Assembly (NCBI GenBank): GCA_001298575.1
Contig: LJCV01000275.1
Coordinates: 62,001-126,000, forward strand
Direction: 5' to 3'
Source of the DNA: Actinobacteria bacterium OK074
GTDB taxonomy: Bacteria; Actinomycetota; Actinomycetes; Streptomycetales; Streptomycetaceae
Length of the DNA stretch: 64,000 nt
Positions within the stretch are counted from its first letter, which is position 1. Each line of letters opens with the position of its first letter. The position numbers and the translations under genes are program-made. Shown here one piece after another: positions 1 through 8,302 of the stretch. The notes under the pieces are model-generated. The model saw only the letters and a list, made by a program, of their open reading frames with translations, was not told the origin of the DNA and made no database searches.

Positions 1-931
1 GAGCCTGCGCCTTGGACTGCGCGGCCATGGCGTTGGTCGCTGCGGCCTGTGCCGCGAGGTCGGCGGCGTCGGTGGCTGCCGTGCTGTCCATGACGACCCC
101 CACGGCGCCCGACAGCAGATCGGCGAGGCCCCCCGGCACAGGCAGGTTGGGGGCCGCGGTGTCCAGAGCGTCGCACCACTCCTGGGCGTGCGCGAGCATG
201 GTCGTGGCGTCGTGGTCGGCGCACTGGTGAGCTGCGGTCCAGATGCGGGTGAGTGTGGCCAGCAGGTCTGCGCCCAGCACCTTTTCGCACAGATCGGCGA
301 CGGCCCGGGTCTCGCCGGCGTCCAGGATGCCGACGTCACGGCGGCCGAGGACCAGGGCCGCCACGGCGGCGGCGTGCTCGATGCCCTGGAGGGTGGGGTG
401 GGCGATGTCGGGCATGACCAGAGTTCGGGCACTGGTGCGCAGGTACGTACGGTCCGTGGGCCACGCGATCAGGTGTGCGCCTTCGACACGGCTCTCCTCC
501 AGCAGGAGCGCGGCCTCGACGACACGGGGGTCCGCTCCGGCAGGCGCCGTCCAGACGGAGTGGGCCGCGTGCGCGGCCTCGTGGACGAACACTCCCCAGG
601 CGGCGGGATACCGCTCCTCGTCGCCCACGATCCGCGGATGGATCTCGTGGGGCTGGAGAGGTGCGAACAGACCGGCGTCGAACTCGATCTCCGCCAGGCC
701 GGGGAAGAATGCGGCCGGTGCGCCGCTGCGCGTGCCGGGGCGGCAGGTGACGAGGAGGTCCTGGCGGCCGGAGAGGTCGACCAGCCGATCGCCGAGTTCG
801 GCTCCCACGCGCAGCCACGCGGCCGGGGAGGAACGGGGTTGCGCGGGCGGGGCGCCGTCGTCGTCCCATCGCGCGAGGTCGTCGTCGTCCGGCGTGGTGG
901 CGGGGAACTGGACGTGGTGGTGGGCGCTCAT
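1..931 (-). CDS. HEXXH metallopeptidase-like protein of a MoxR/vWA pair (3' end beyond window)
   Basis: The reading frame runs from an ATG at 931 off the left edge (310 codons visible). A HEAAH motif lies at residues 117-121 in a helical context (VFVHEAAHAAHS), the HEXXH zinc-peptidase signature. This fits the DUF2201_N 'putative metallopeptidase' domain found at the N-terminus of vWA proteins that work with MoxR ATPases. The C-terminal vWA part would lie outside the window. The ATG overlaps the stop of the upstream ATPase gene (ATGA), so the two are translationally coupled. Whether it cleaves anything is unknown; the family assignment is inference from the motif and the partner. Confidence 0.8.
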   Translation of the reverse strand, partial: MSAHHHVQFPATTPDDDDLARWDDDGAPPAQPRSSPAAWLRVGAELGDRLVDLSGRQDLLVTCRPGTRSGAPAAFFPGLAEIEFDAGLFAPLQPHEIHPRIVGDEERYPAAWGVFVHEAAHAAHSVWTAPAGADPRVVEAALLLEESRVEGAHLIAWPTDRTYLRTSARTLVMPDIAHPTLQGIEHAAAVAALVLGRRDVGILDAGETRAVADLCEKVLGADLLATLTRIWTAAHQCADHDATTMLAHAQEWCDALDTAAPNLPVPGGLADLLSGAVGVVMDSTAATDAADLAAQAAATNAMAAQSKAQA

Positions 932-2133
932 CGCGAGCGGCCCCGGTGCGCGGAGCCGGTGCTGCCCGGGGGCTGCCGGACGGCCGAGGCGGAAAGCTGC
1001 TTGCCGAGGGTGAGGGGCGCGACCTCCTTGACGCCGACAGTCTTGATGACGGCGGCGGCGACGGCGTCGCGATCCTCCACAGGAGCGATGCCGACCAGGT
1101 TCGCCAGCGCGGCTTTGGTGCCGAGGACGGCCTCGGTCCTCTGATAGCTCAGCAGTTCCCGCAGTTGGGGGGCCCAGCCCAGCTCGCCGAGTTCGACTTG
1201 GCGGGAGAGGTGTCGGGCGACCCGGACCACCCGGGCATCGATCCTCAAGGCCAGGGCGAGGTCATAGTCCGTGCCGACCTGGATCTGCACGCTGAACCGG
1301 GACGACAGCGCCTCCGTCAACACCGCCCCGTGGACGCCGGGATTGTGGCCCGCCACCACGTAGAAGCCCGGCTCGGCCTTGATGGTCTCGCCCTTGTGGG
1401 CCTTGACCTGGATCTGCCTGCGCCCGTCCATCGCGGGATACAGCGCCGCCAGGACCTTCGGTGAGATCAAGGTGGCATCGTCGATCAGCAGGGCGCGGCC
1501 CTCGGTCATCGCGGTGACCAGCGGACCGTACTGGAAGACGTAGGCTCCCGCGTCGTCCTGCGTGTACTCGCCGATCAAGTCGCCGACCGTGGTGTCGCCG
1601 TCACCGGCGACGGTGAGCAGGTCCTCGAACGCCGCCTCGACCAGACTCGTCTTGCCGGTGCCCGGAGGGCCGTAGAGCAGCAGCGGCACGTCGGCGTCGC
1701 GCAAGCGATTCAACGCCTCGACGTCGGGCAGATCGGCCAGCTCCCGGGGGTGGTAGAGCTGGCCCCCCGTGCGGCGGATCGGGCCGGTCTGCCTGGGCGT
1801 GGCTGCTGCGGGAATGGTCGTGCGGGCCGTGGCCGCCTGGGCGCGGGGAGAGTGGGTGCCCGGTGGGCTGATCACAGCGGTCTGCGCGGCTGCGGCGGTT
1901 TTCGCGTTCGCGCGGAACTCCGGTTGTCCGGTTCCGCCTTGGTCGGCCTCGGATCGTCGCACCAGGGTGAGGGCGGCGTTGCGGACGGCGCCGTGGGAGT
2001 GGCCCAGCTGCCTGGCCATGTCCCCGATGGTGAGCGTGTCCGTCGGCCGGTCGGCCAGCAGTCGGGCCACCTTGGCCCGTAGTTCGCCGCCCTTGGTACG
2101 CGCTGGGCTGGTAGGCGTTCCGGGTGTGGTCAA
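928..2133 (-). CDS. MoxR-type AAA+ ATPase with N-terminal HTH-like segment
   Basis: 401 aa. Walker A GPPGTGKT is at residues 155-162 and Walker B (ALLIDDA) near 213-220; the MoxR-like order of sensor and lid segments follows. The first 70 residues contain a helix-turn-helix-like stretch (DMARQLGHSHGAVRNAALTLV), joined by an Ala/Pro/Thr-rich linker. That extension is unusual for MoxR and suggests DNA or partner binding. The start is TTG at 2133, preceded by AAGGGG about nine bases upstream. The gene is coupled by a 4-nt overlap to the HEXXH gene, the typical chaperone-ATPase plus vWA/metallopeptidase arrangement. Its substrate is not known. Confidence 0.85.
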   Translation of the reverse strand: MTTPGTPTSPARTKGGELRAKVARLLADRPTDTLTIGDMARQLGHSHGAVRNAALTLVRRSEADQGGTGQPEFRANAKTAAAAQTAVISPPGTHSPRAQAATARTTIPAAATPRQTGPIRRTGGQLYHPRELADLPDVEALNRLRDADVPLLLYGPPGTGKTSLVEAAFEDLLTVAGDGDTTVGDLIGEYTQDDAGAYVFQYGPLVTAMTEGRALLIDDATLISPKVLAALYPAMDGRRQIQVKAHKGETIKAEPGFYVVAGHNPGVHGAVLTEALSSRFSVQIQVGTDYDLALALRIDARVVRVARHLSRQVELGELGWAPQLRELLSYQRTEAVLGTKAALANLVGIAPVEDRDAVAAAVIKTVGVKEVAPLTLGKQLSASAVRQPPGSTGSAHRGRSR

Positions 2134-2146
2134 AAACTAGGCCCCT

Positions 2147-2514
2147 TCAACAGGTGCGGGTGCGGGCGGGGTTGGCGATGCGCTGGAGAGGCTGGCCGCT
2201 TTCGGAGCGGATCACGGACTGTGCCGACATCGGCGACCGGGCCAACCGGGGCGTACCGCCGGCGCTCACCGGCCGACCGAGGGCTCGGTCCAGGTGCAAG
2301 AGATGGCCGGCGACGAGCAGCTCGCTGGCTGCCGAGCAGGCCCGTGCGTCCGCTCCGTACCGGGTTCCGTCGCTCGGCAGGCGCAGCCCGGCGTATCTTC
2401 GAAACCGGCCTGGAGCAGGATCCGCCGGGCGGCGGCGTTGTAGCCGGTGGTGGTGATCTCGCCGGTGATGGCGTGCCGGATCGTCATGAACGGCTCTGCT
2501 GGTGCTTCGGGCAA
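2147..2514 (-). pseudogene. Frameshifted small gene, relative of the gene at 5332-5739
   Basis: A well-formed start (TTG at 2514, with AGGAGA at 2521-2526) opens a frame reading MPEAPAEPFMTIRHA, then ARRILLQAGFEDTPG. Near 2390 the coding character jumps to the next frame, which reads LRLPSDGTRYGADAR and continues to a TGA at 2149-2147. Joined, the two frames give one protein of about 122 aa. Its I-x-R-H...(R/E)(R/L)AGFE pattern matches the intact protein at 5332-5739. A one-base indel (mutation or sequencing error) explains it. The stop lies just upstream of the MoxR start, so the genes are contiguous. Function unknown. Confidence 0.6.
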
Positions 2515-2880
2515 GACGGATCTCCTATCGGTGGTCGCGGGAAAGCGGTGGAGTGTTGGGCGAAGACGAGGCGGCCCGGAGCTTCCAGCACATCAGCGGT
2601 GCGTGGCTGGACCACGAACGATGGGCAATGACTGCCGACATGCTCCAGGGCGGGCCTCACCGCCCCGCAGCTGCCTGACTCGCCTTTCCGCACGTTCCGA
2701 TAGCCGGGTGCACCAACAACTCCCAAAGGTGGGGCTCCTCAACTCGGGTACGAAACAGGCGCGTTGGGCGGGTGCGAGGGGGGCCAGGCCGTCGTCGCAC
2801 CGGTTCTTGTGGGCGGCGGTTCCGGACCGCGACGATTGGGCCCGCCGTCGGGCCGGGGGCATAGGCCGGGCGGCGGCGCT
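2515..2880. other. 366-nt gap without a convincing gene
   Basis: Both strands have open frames here, but none combines a ribosome binding site, a start and natural-looking protein composition. The stretch may hold the promoter for the TTG-started broken gene to its left, and decayed coding sequence. No obvious hairpin was seen. Confidence 0.4.
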
Positions 2881-4017
2881 CTAGCGGTGAGGCACGAGTG
2901 GCGGAAAGCCGGGTGGCGTGGCCGGCGGCGTGGTGTCCGGGGCAGGGCGGGTACGGATGCGCGGCCTGGGGGTGCGGTGCGGCGGCAGGACGGCGACGGT
3001 CGCACCGAGGTCCTCGGCCACCTCCCGGACTTCGCGGGTGAGAATGCCGATCTGCCTCCCGAGCGCGGCGAGCCGGGCGGCGGCTTGTCTGCCCTGCACG
3101 GTCTCCAGGGCACGCCCGAACTGGGCGGCGGCCTCCATGAGTTCCTGGAGACGAACCATCGGGCCGGCGCCGTATCCGTGCTCGGTGACGGCGAGCAGGA
3201 CCTCAGAGACGACGCCTGCGTCGCACGCCTCGATGACGTCGCGGATCAGTTCCTGCAACGGCACGGCGGGCGCGGGCTCTGGACGGTCGAACCTGCTGGC
3301 ATCCGGGCGCAGCACGCCGGCCGGGGCCGGGGACGGCACCTCCTGCCGGGCAGTGCGTCCGTCGGGGTACTGCCCGATCACCTGCCAGCCCGGGGCGTCC
3401 GGATCACCGGCCAGAGCGATCACCGTCGAGGCGTCGTCCTCGGCCAGTCGGGCGAGCGTGATGAGGCGGCCCGCGGCAGTGTACCACGACTCGACCAGAT
3501 CGAGTTCGCCTCGTCGCCGCGCGGAGCGGACCACGTCGTTCCAGAACTCCCGCTCCTCGTTGGTCAGTTGTATCTCGGGGCAGTGCTGGTGGAGGGCGAG
3601 AGTGGTGACGCTGCGGCTGTGATCCGCCCAGGCGGCGAGGTACGGCCACACCGCCGCATGCTGGTCACGCTCGGCGGGCTGGTCAAGGCTCTCGGTGATC
3701 TTGCGGTGGGAGGCGTCAAGGATGTGGAGCAGGGTCCGCCAGCCGCTGACGTGCCGTGCGGGCGGCAGTTCGTCAAGGTTATGACGGGCGGCTGCAAGCA
3801 GGTCAGCGGCGTGTGGGGCAAGGTAGGTGGCATATACGTGAAGGGCTGCCTGATTGCGGCGGGCAAGAGCGGCGGATGCCGCGGCGGCGTGGACGGTGCG
3901 GCCGTAACGGTCCCGTGCGGTGTCGAGCGCGGTCTCGGTTTCACGGGCGATGATCTCTATGTGTAGCCGGAAGTCGCGTTCCCGGTTGGCGAGTTGGGCT
4001 ACCTGGAGTGGGGCATT
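2881..4017 (-). CDS. Helical hypothetical protein; start codon missing or frame disrupted
   Basis: A continuous coding-like frame of about 378 codons ends at TAG 2881. The protein is mostly alpha-helical (for example QVAQLANRERDFRLHIEII near the N-terminus, VREVAEDLGATVAVL near the end) with a Pro/Arg-rich tail. A perfect AGGAGG lies at 4031-4036, but no ATG, GTG or TTG follows in this frame. The nearby ATG at 4016 is in another frame and stops after five codons (TAG at 4001-3999). The first legal in-frame start is GTG 3651, which would discard about 120 natural-looking residues. A single-base indel just after the ATG is the simplest explanation. Function unknown. Confidence 0.55.
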   Translation of the reverse strand, partial: NAPLQVAQLANRERDFRLHIEIIARETETALDTARDRYGRTVHAAAASAALARRNQAALHVYATYLAPHAADLLAAARHNLDELPPARHVSGWRTLLHILDASHRKITESLDQPAERDQHAAVWPYLAAWADHSRSVTTLALHQHCPEIQLTNEEREFWNDVVRSARRRGELDLVESWYTAAGRLITLARLAEDDASTVIALAGDPDAPGWQVIGQYPDGRTARQEVPSPAPAGVLRPDASRFDRPEPAPAVPLQELIRDVIEACDAGVVSEVLLAVTEHGYGAGPMVRLQELMEAAAQFGRALETVQGRQAAARLAALGRQIGILTREVREVAEDLGATVAVLPPHRTPRPRIRTRPAPDTTPPATPPGFPPLVPHR

Positions 4018-4074
4018 GTCGGGGATCGGGTCCTCCTATGGATGCGGAATTGGGCCCCTCCGGCCGACGGGCGG

Positions 4075-4848
4075 TCAGCGGTTCCGGTGCGGGACCGGGT
4101 CAGGAGGAGGCATGGCGGCCGGCGTGGAGGGTGGCGTCGGCTTGGCGGTCGTTGTCGCTGCTGCGACGTACAGGTGGCTCCGGGCATAGACCGGGATGTC
4201 CTGCACGGTGCGGCGCACCGGCTCGGTGGAGATCAGCGAGGCTGTGAACGCCGCGACGAGCGAGGGAGGCGTACCGAAGGAGAACTGCGCACGCCAGTCC
4301 GGCGTGTTCGGGTATCCACCCCAGGCCGTCCAGGCCAGCCCGCGGGAACCGGTGCTGGCGTAGCGGTGCCGTACGGCGCCAAGGCCCTCCGGGGAGCTGA
4401 AGGTCTGGGTGCCGTCCTTTTTGATGCGGTGACTCCAGCCGTGTGCCAGCAGCAGCTTGTATGCCTCGTGCGGCTCGGTTTCGTCCTCGAACAGGCCGAG
4501 GTCGTAGACGTCGAGCAGCTCGGTGTGGACGTCGTGCAGCAGTTCGACCGGGGTCGTGGCGTCGAAGGTGATCCGCCAGGTGGCCGGCCCGAACGGGGTG
4601 CGGCAGGCGGTGATGGTCCACCGGCCGTTGCGGGGCTGGTCGGGTTCGGGGACGAGGCTGGTCCACAGCCGCAGGCAGGGGCTGACCGCGAAGGCCGGGC
4701 CTTCCTCGGACAGGAGCAGTGACCAGTCCGCGTCGAAGGGGAACGGCCAAGCCGTACGGAGGTCGGTGGGACCCGGACCGGCCAGGTGGCGGGGCAGGAC
4801 CCGAACCGCTTGGTCGGGGGCGAGGTTCTTGAAGGGATCGGACGACAC
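4075..4848 (-). CDS. DUF317 (SPDY) domain protein
   Basis: 257 aa from GTG 4848. Near the N-terminus it carries the family hallmark VLPRHLAG (usual form V-x-P-R-Y-L-A-G), followed by the aromatic, Trp/Pro-rich DUF317 body with two similar halves. DUF317 proteins occur in multiple copies on Streptomyces plasmids and chromosomal islands; no biochemical role is established. This copy has three relatives in the window (5841-6665, 30717-31517, 43887-44651). It sits among minus-strand accessory genes upstream of the MoxR pair. Confidence 0.85.
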   Translation of the reverse strand: MSSDPFKNLAPDQAVRVLPRHLAGPGPTDLRTAWPFPFDADWSLLLSEEGPAFAVSPCLRLWTSLVPEPDQPRNGRWTITACRTPFGPATWRITFDATTPVELLHDVHTELLDVYDLGLFEDETEPHEAYKLLLAHGWSHRIKKDGTQTFSSPEGLGAVRHRYASTGSRGLAWTAWGGYPNTPDWRAQFSFGTPPSLVAAFTASLISTEPVRRTVQDIPVYARSHLYVAAATTTAKPTPPSTPAAMPPPDPVPHRNR

Positions 4849-4951
4849 GGGCGAGCGGGGTTCCTGTCGGGAGGCTTGCGGGACACGAGGCGTGACACTC
4901 GTGCGGCTCTCGCGAGGCCAGGACGCCGGGTGAGTTGCGGCACGAGCGGTC

Positions 4952-5245
4952 TCAGCGGTGCCTGCGCGGCGGCGGAGACGGTGAGGAAGGGACGGTTGGG
5001 GTTACCCGGGCGCGAGCGGCGTGCTCGTCGGACAACAGCTGGCCCAGCCGCAGGAGTTCGGGATCGGAGGGCATGGGCCGGGAGGCGGCACGTGTCATCT
5101 CCGGGTTGGGTGGACGGAGGTCGGGCAGGTCGAGCAGGCTCAGGCTGATGCGTTCCACCTGGATGTGGATGATCAGAAGCTGATCGGCCAGTTTCTGGAG
5201 GGCGTGGGCCATGGCATCGCCGAGAGGGGTGTCGAGGTCGGCCAT
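4952..5245 (-). CDS. Small helical hypothetical protein
   Basis: Reading from ATG 5245 gives 97 aa beginning MADLDTPLGDAMAHALQKLAD, with two amphipathic helices and a Ser/Pro/Arg tail. The coding-like frame extends about 30 codons further upstream (TADQESLLRPAADLLSNSGHW), where no ATG, GTG or TTG precedes it. AGGAG at about 5298 is followed only by CTG codons, so the true start may be a CTG. The upstream gene ends at 5332, about 20 codons before that site. Function unknown; N-terminus unresolved. Confidence 0.55.
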   Translation of the reverse strand: MADLDTPLGDAMAHALQKLADQLLIIHIQVERISLSLLDLPDLRPPNPEMTRAASRPMPSDPELLRLGQLLSDEHAARARVTPTVPSSPSPPPRRHR

Positions 5246-5331
5246 CCAGTGGCCGGAGTTGCTCAGCAGGTCGGCAGCCGGACGGAGCAGGCTCTCCTGG
5301 TCTGCGGTGAGCGCGGCGGTGCGCGGTGGTG

Positions 5332-5739
5332 TCAGCGCCGTGGCGGTGTCTGCCGTCCCGGCGCCGGGGGCACGGGCGCTACCGTGGCGGCGGACGTCTG
5401 CGGGGTACCGACGGCAGGCCCGGCTGTTTCCGCGGTGGGGGCGGCCGGATCCTGTGGGCGATTCCCGGCGTCGGCGGCGGGCGTCTCCAGGGACGGGCTG
5501 ATGGTGACGGTGTAGCCGGCGGCGCGCAGCATGGCCGCGGCGTAGGAGGCGGCGCGGTTTTGCGATTGCTCCGGGATGTCGAACAGGAGACGGATCCACG
5601 TGCCCCGGAGAATGGGGTACGCCTCGAATCCGGCACGCTCCAGCACTCGGTAGGCGAACGCGTCGATGTCGCCCTCGGCGTCGACCTGACCGGCTTCGTG
5701 GCGGGTGATCTTGATGTGCGGCTGTCCGGTGTCGGGCAT
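5332..5739 (-). CDS. Small alpha/beta hypothetical protein, intact paralogue of the 2147-2514 pseudogene
   Basis: 135 aa from ATG 5739, chosen because GGAAGGAA sits directly upstream. The first 80 residues alternate strand and helix (IKITRHEAG, AYRVLERAGFEAYP, AAMLRAAGYTVTI), and the rest is a low-complexity Ala/Pro/Thr tail. The fold resembles small ferredoxin-like domains, but no named family is claimed. It lies between two DUF317 genes. Confidence 0.65.
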   Translation of the reverse strand: MPDTGQPHIKITRHEAGQVDAEGDIDAFAYRVLERAGFEAYPILRGTWIRLLFDIPEQSQNRAASYAAAMLRAAGYTVTISPSLETPAADAGNRPQDPAAPTAETAGPAVGTPQTSAATVAPVPPAPGRQTPPRR

Positions 5740-5840
5740 GGTTCCTTCCGGGATACGTGTTCGCAGGTGGGCTCGAAGCCCGTGGTGCGGGCTGTGCACG
5801 ATCGTGATGACGATGTTCGCGCTCAGCGCTGCCCCCTTCC

Positions 5841-6665
5841 TCATCGTCCACGTGGTGCGTGGCGGCCCGGATCCTCGCCCGCGGCGGGACGGGGCGGCGT
5901 GGAGCGCGTGTCCGCGGAGCGCGGTGTGCGCGGGGGCGTGGCGGTTTCCACCGGCCAGTACCGCACCAGCGGGGCGACCCTGAGATCGAGGGTGCTGGTG
6001 ATCGGCCGGAGGAGCGGCTCAAAGCGCGCGACTTCGTTGACGAGGCCGGCCACCAGATGGCTGGGGATGCTGTAGGTGAAGGTGGCAGTCCAGAGTCTTT
6101 CCGCCGTCTCCGTCGACACGACAGCGCCGACCTTCCAGCAGACCGATTCGTCGCCTTCCATGGGCGGAGCGGGTGAGCCCTTGGGCCTGCCCGCGACGAT
6201 GGCGTGGTAGTCCTGGGAGTGAAAACCGACCAGGCCCCCTTCGTTGAAGGGCATCCACACTTCCTCGTCCAGTGCCATGATCGCCTCGTCGCCGGCTCCG
6301 ACGCCGTACACCAGGGCATCCGGATCGTTCTCCAGACCGTTGGCGAGGGTGTCGGTGAGGGCAGAGACGAATTCGACGGGCATGAATCCGCTCACGGCGA
6401 CCCGCCAGCGTTCGGGGGCGCCTGGTCCGCTGCGGCCGGTGATCGTCAGATGCGGGCGGCGGACGGGAACGTCGTCGTCCTGCCGCAAGGTGATGCGGCC
6501 GCAGGGGCTGGTGATGTCCGTGGTGGCGCCGTCCTGCGTGCGCGTCCACCCGGAGGTGCCCGCGAACGCGGCGAGATGGTCCGCATGGTCCGCACGCGTA
6601 CTGGTGACCAAGTAGCGGGGCGAAAGGTAGAGCGATTCGGGCAGACTGGCGGGCCGAGTGTCCAA
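5841..6665 (-). CDS. DUF317 (SPDY) domain protein
   Basis: 274 aa from TTG 6665 with AGGAGG five bases upstream. The N-terminal motif is LYLSPRYL, a divergent form of the DUF317 signature. Two repeats follow: one around GWTRTQDGATTDI, the other around FNEGGLVGFHSQDYHA. The last 30 residues are Pro/Arg rich. The ribosome binding site lies just inside the upstream gene's stop region (ending at 6683), which suggests co-transcription with the 6683-7792 gene. Confidence 0.8.
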   Translation of the reverse strand: MDTRPASLPESLYLSPRYLVTSTRADHADHLAAFAGTSGWTRTQDGATTDITSPCGRITLRQDDDVPVRRPHLTITGRSGPGAPERWRVAVSGFMPVEFVSALTDTLANGLENDPDALVYGVGAGDEAIMALDEEVWMPFNEGGLVGFHSQDYHAIVAGRPKGSPAPPMEGDESVCWKVGAVVSTETAERLWTATFTYSIPSHLVAGLVNEVARFEPLLRPITSTLDLRVAPLVRYWPVETATPPRTPRSADTRSTPPRPAAGEDPGRHAPRGR

Positions 6666-6682
6666 CTGGACCTCCTGTGTTT

Positions 6683-7792
6683 CTAGCGTCGGGGGGCGGT
6701 ACCGGGCGGTGCGGCGGAAGGGCCGGATCCGGCAGTTGGGCCCCCTGGGGTGAACAGGTGCTCCCAGATCTGCGGTCCGCGGGCCTGCGTGATCAGCTCG
6801 ATCTCGCCCAGGCCCAGGCCGATCTGGGCCAGGTCACGTCTCAGCTCCCCAGCCCGGGTGGCGAGCGCGTCGAGGGCCGCGGTGAACTCCCCGCGCACCG
6901 GGGCGGGGGCGAGGGCGACAGCACGCGCGCCCAGGGTGGCGATGAATGCCTCGACCGCCGGCAGCGGGCCCGTCTCCTTGTCGGCGGCCTCGGCGAACAG
7001 CAGGACGACCTCCTGCAAGGTCCCTGCCTGTCCGGCACGTGCGTTCAGGTCGTGCAGCGAGGCGACCCGCTCCGACACCGGCTTCGGCGCGGGTTCGGCG
7101 GGCGCACTGGCATGGGAGACTCCGACGCCGATGCCGCGCCGGCCCAGTTCCGTCATCGTGAGGTGGATGGCCTGTGTCTTCAGGCTGACGGTGAGGATCC
7201 CGGGCAGCCGGAAGGCACCGGCGTCGCGGTCGTAGGCGAAGCCGTACCCCCGCAGCAGGGACGCGGCGACCAGGTGATCGGGCCGGGCATGGAGGTCTCC
7301 GTCGTCCTGCCAGGTGAACGCGATGTGCATGCGGGCGGCGGCGTCCGGGGTCAGGTCGAACATCAGGTATCGCCTCGCCCACCGGGTCAGTTGCCGCGTC
7401 GCCCCGGTGTAGCGGGGCAGCAGACGCCGCCCGATGTCGGACGCGGCCCGCGCCGGATCGGTGCCGACGGTGATGCCCCTGGGCCCGTCGACCCCGGCAT
7501 CGTGATGGGACCGGTAGCCGAGATGGTCGGGCTGGAGGGCCGCGACGACGAACTCCGGCCGGTGCCACGGCCGTTCGGCGATGTACAGCCGGGGGCCGTC
7601 CGCCCGGGTGAGGACGGCGTGCCGACGGGTCGCCCAGTCGGGCATGGACCGCAGCACGGGGCCCGGCGTCCACAGGCGATCACCGGGCTGAGGCTGGTCG
7701 GCGTCCTCGCGGTGGGGGTGGTACGCGCAGCTCCAGGAACCGGGCAGACGGTCGGCCACGGCGGCGGCGAAGTCGGACAAGGCGGCACGCAA
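6683..7792 (-). CDS. Hypothetical protein, two-part alpha/beta then helical
   Basis: 369 aa from TTG 7792 (AAGGAT about 11 bases upstream). Residues 1-220 are a mixed alpha/beta domain with aromatic-rich stretches (SWSCAYHP, RLYIAERPWHRPEFVV). Residues 240-340 form long helices likely to coil (LHDLNARAGQAG, AALDALATRAGELRRDLAQ). No catalytic motif is evident. It is the first gene of a short run with the DUF317 gene at 5841-6665. I do not recognise a family. Confidence 0.7.
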   Translation of the reverse strand: MRAALSDFAAAVADRLPGSWSCAYHPHREDADQPQPGDRLWTPGPVLRSMPDWATRRHAVLTRADGPRLYIAERPWHRPEFVVAALQPDHLGYRSHHDAGVDGPRGITVGTDPARAASDIGRRLLPRYTGATRQLTRWARRYLMFDLTPDAAARMHIAFTWQDDGDLHARPDHLVAASLLRGYGFAYDRDAGAFRLPGILTVSLKTQAIHLTMTELGRRGIGVGVSHASAPAEPAPKPVSERVASLHDLNARAGQAGTLQEVVLLFAEAADKETGPLPAVEAFIATLGARAVALAPAPVRGEFTAALDALATRAGELRRDLAQIGLGLGEIELITQARGPQIWEHLFTPGGPTAGSGPSAAPPGTAPRR

Positions 7793-7874
7793 GAGCGGGA
7801 ATCCTTACAGGTGGGCGCACCGGAGCGGGGACGGCCGGCCAGTGCGATGCAGGTATGCGAGCGGGTGCGCCGGG

Positions 7875-8262
7875 TCAGGGGCGGCCGGAAGCCGGACGCG
7901 GACCTGGCGGAGAGTCAGGGAGATGCGGCGCGGCCGACGGCTTCCCGGCGGGTGCGACGGTCATGGCGGCGATGTACTTGCGCACCGACTCGCGCTCGGT
8001 GATCTCCTGGACGGCCGCGGTGCGACATGTCCCGGGCATCAGCCTCCGCTGGACTGAAGTCGGAGGAATCGGCCGGGAGTTGGCAGTTGTCTCGTGCGGA
8101 CGACGGTGTCCATGATCGCGGTGCAGCGGGCGGGCCACTGATCCGCGGACGGGTAGCGGCGGGATCGGTGACGAGCGGGGCGGTGGCGGTATCGGCGCGC
8201 AACCGGCTCAGCCGGCGCTCGGCGGGGGCGGCGGTGAAGCCGATGAGGGGCAGGCGGTCCAC
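7875..8262 (-). pseudogene. Probable broken small gene
   Basis: A GTG at 8262 with AGGAA eight bases upstream opens a frame whose first 38 residues look genuine (MDRLPLIGFTAAPAERRLSR). After about 8148 that frame becomes Ser/Pro-rich nonsense, while the neighbouring frame reads sensibly (YPSADQWPARCTAIMDTVV) until a TGA. A third frame supplies VQEITERESVRKYIAAMTV further on. Two frame changes are therefore needed for one protein. This could be a decayed gene or two tiny ones. Function unknown. Confidence 0.4.
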
Positions 8263-8302
8263 GGCGGTTCCTGAAACGGGGCGGGGTGGGGAGGAGGTCC
8301 GG

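Noticed and set aside
188-1144. Long plus-strand open frame over the metallopeptidase and ATPase genes
   Set aside because: It is antisense to two genes with clear motifs and has the Gly/Arg/Val-rich composition of a high-GC shadow frame.
4952-6319. One 455-aa minus-strand protein
   Set aside because: Only its last 100 or so residues look protein-like; the rest is shadow of the genes at 5332-5739 and 5841-6665.
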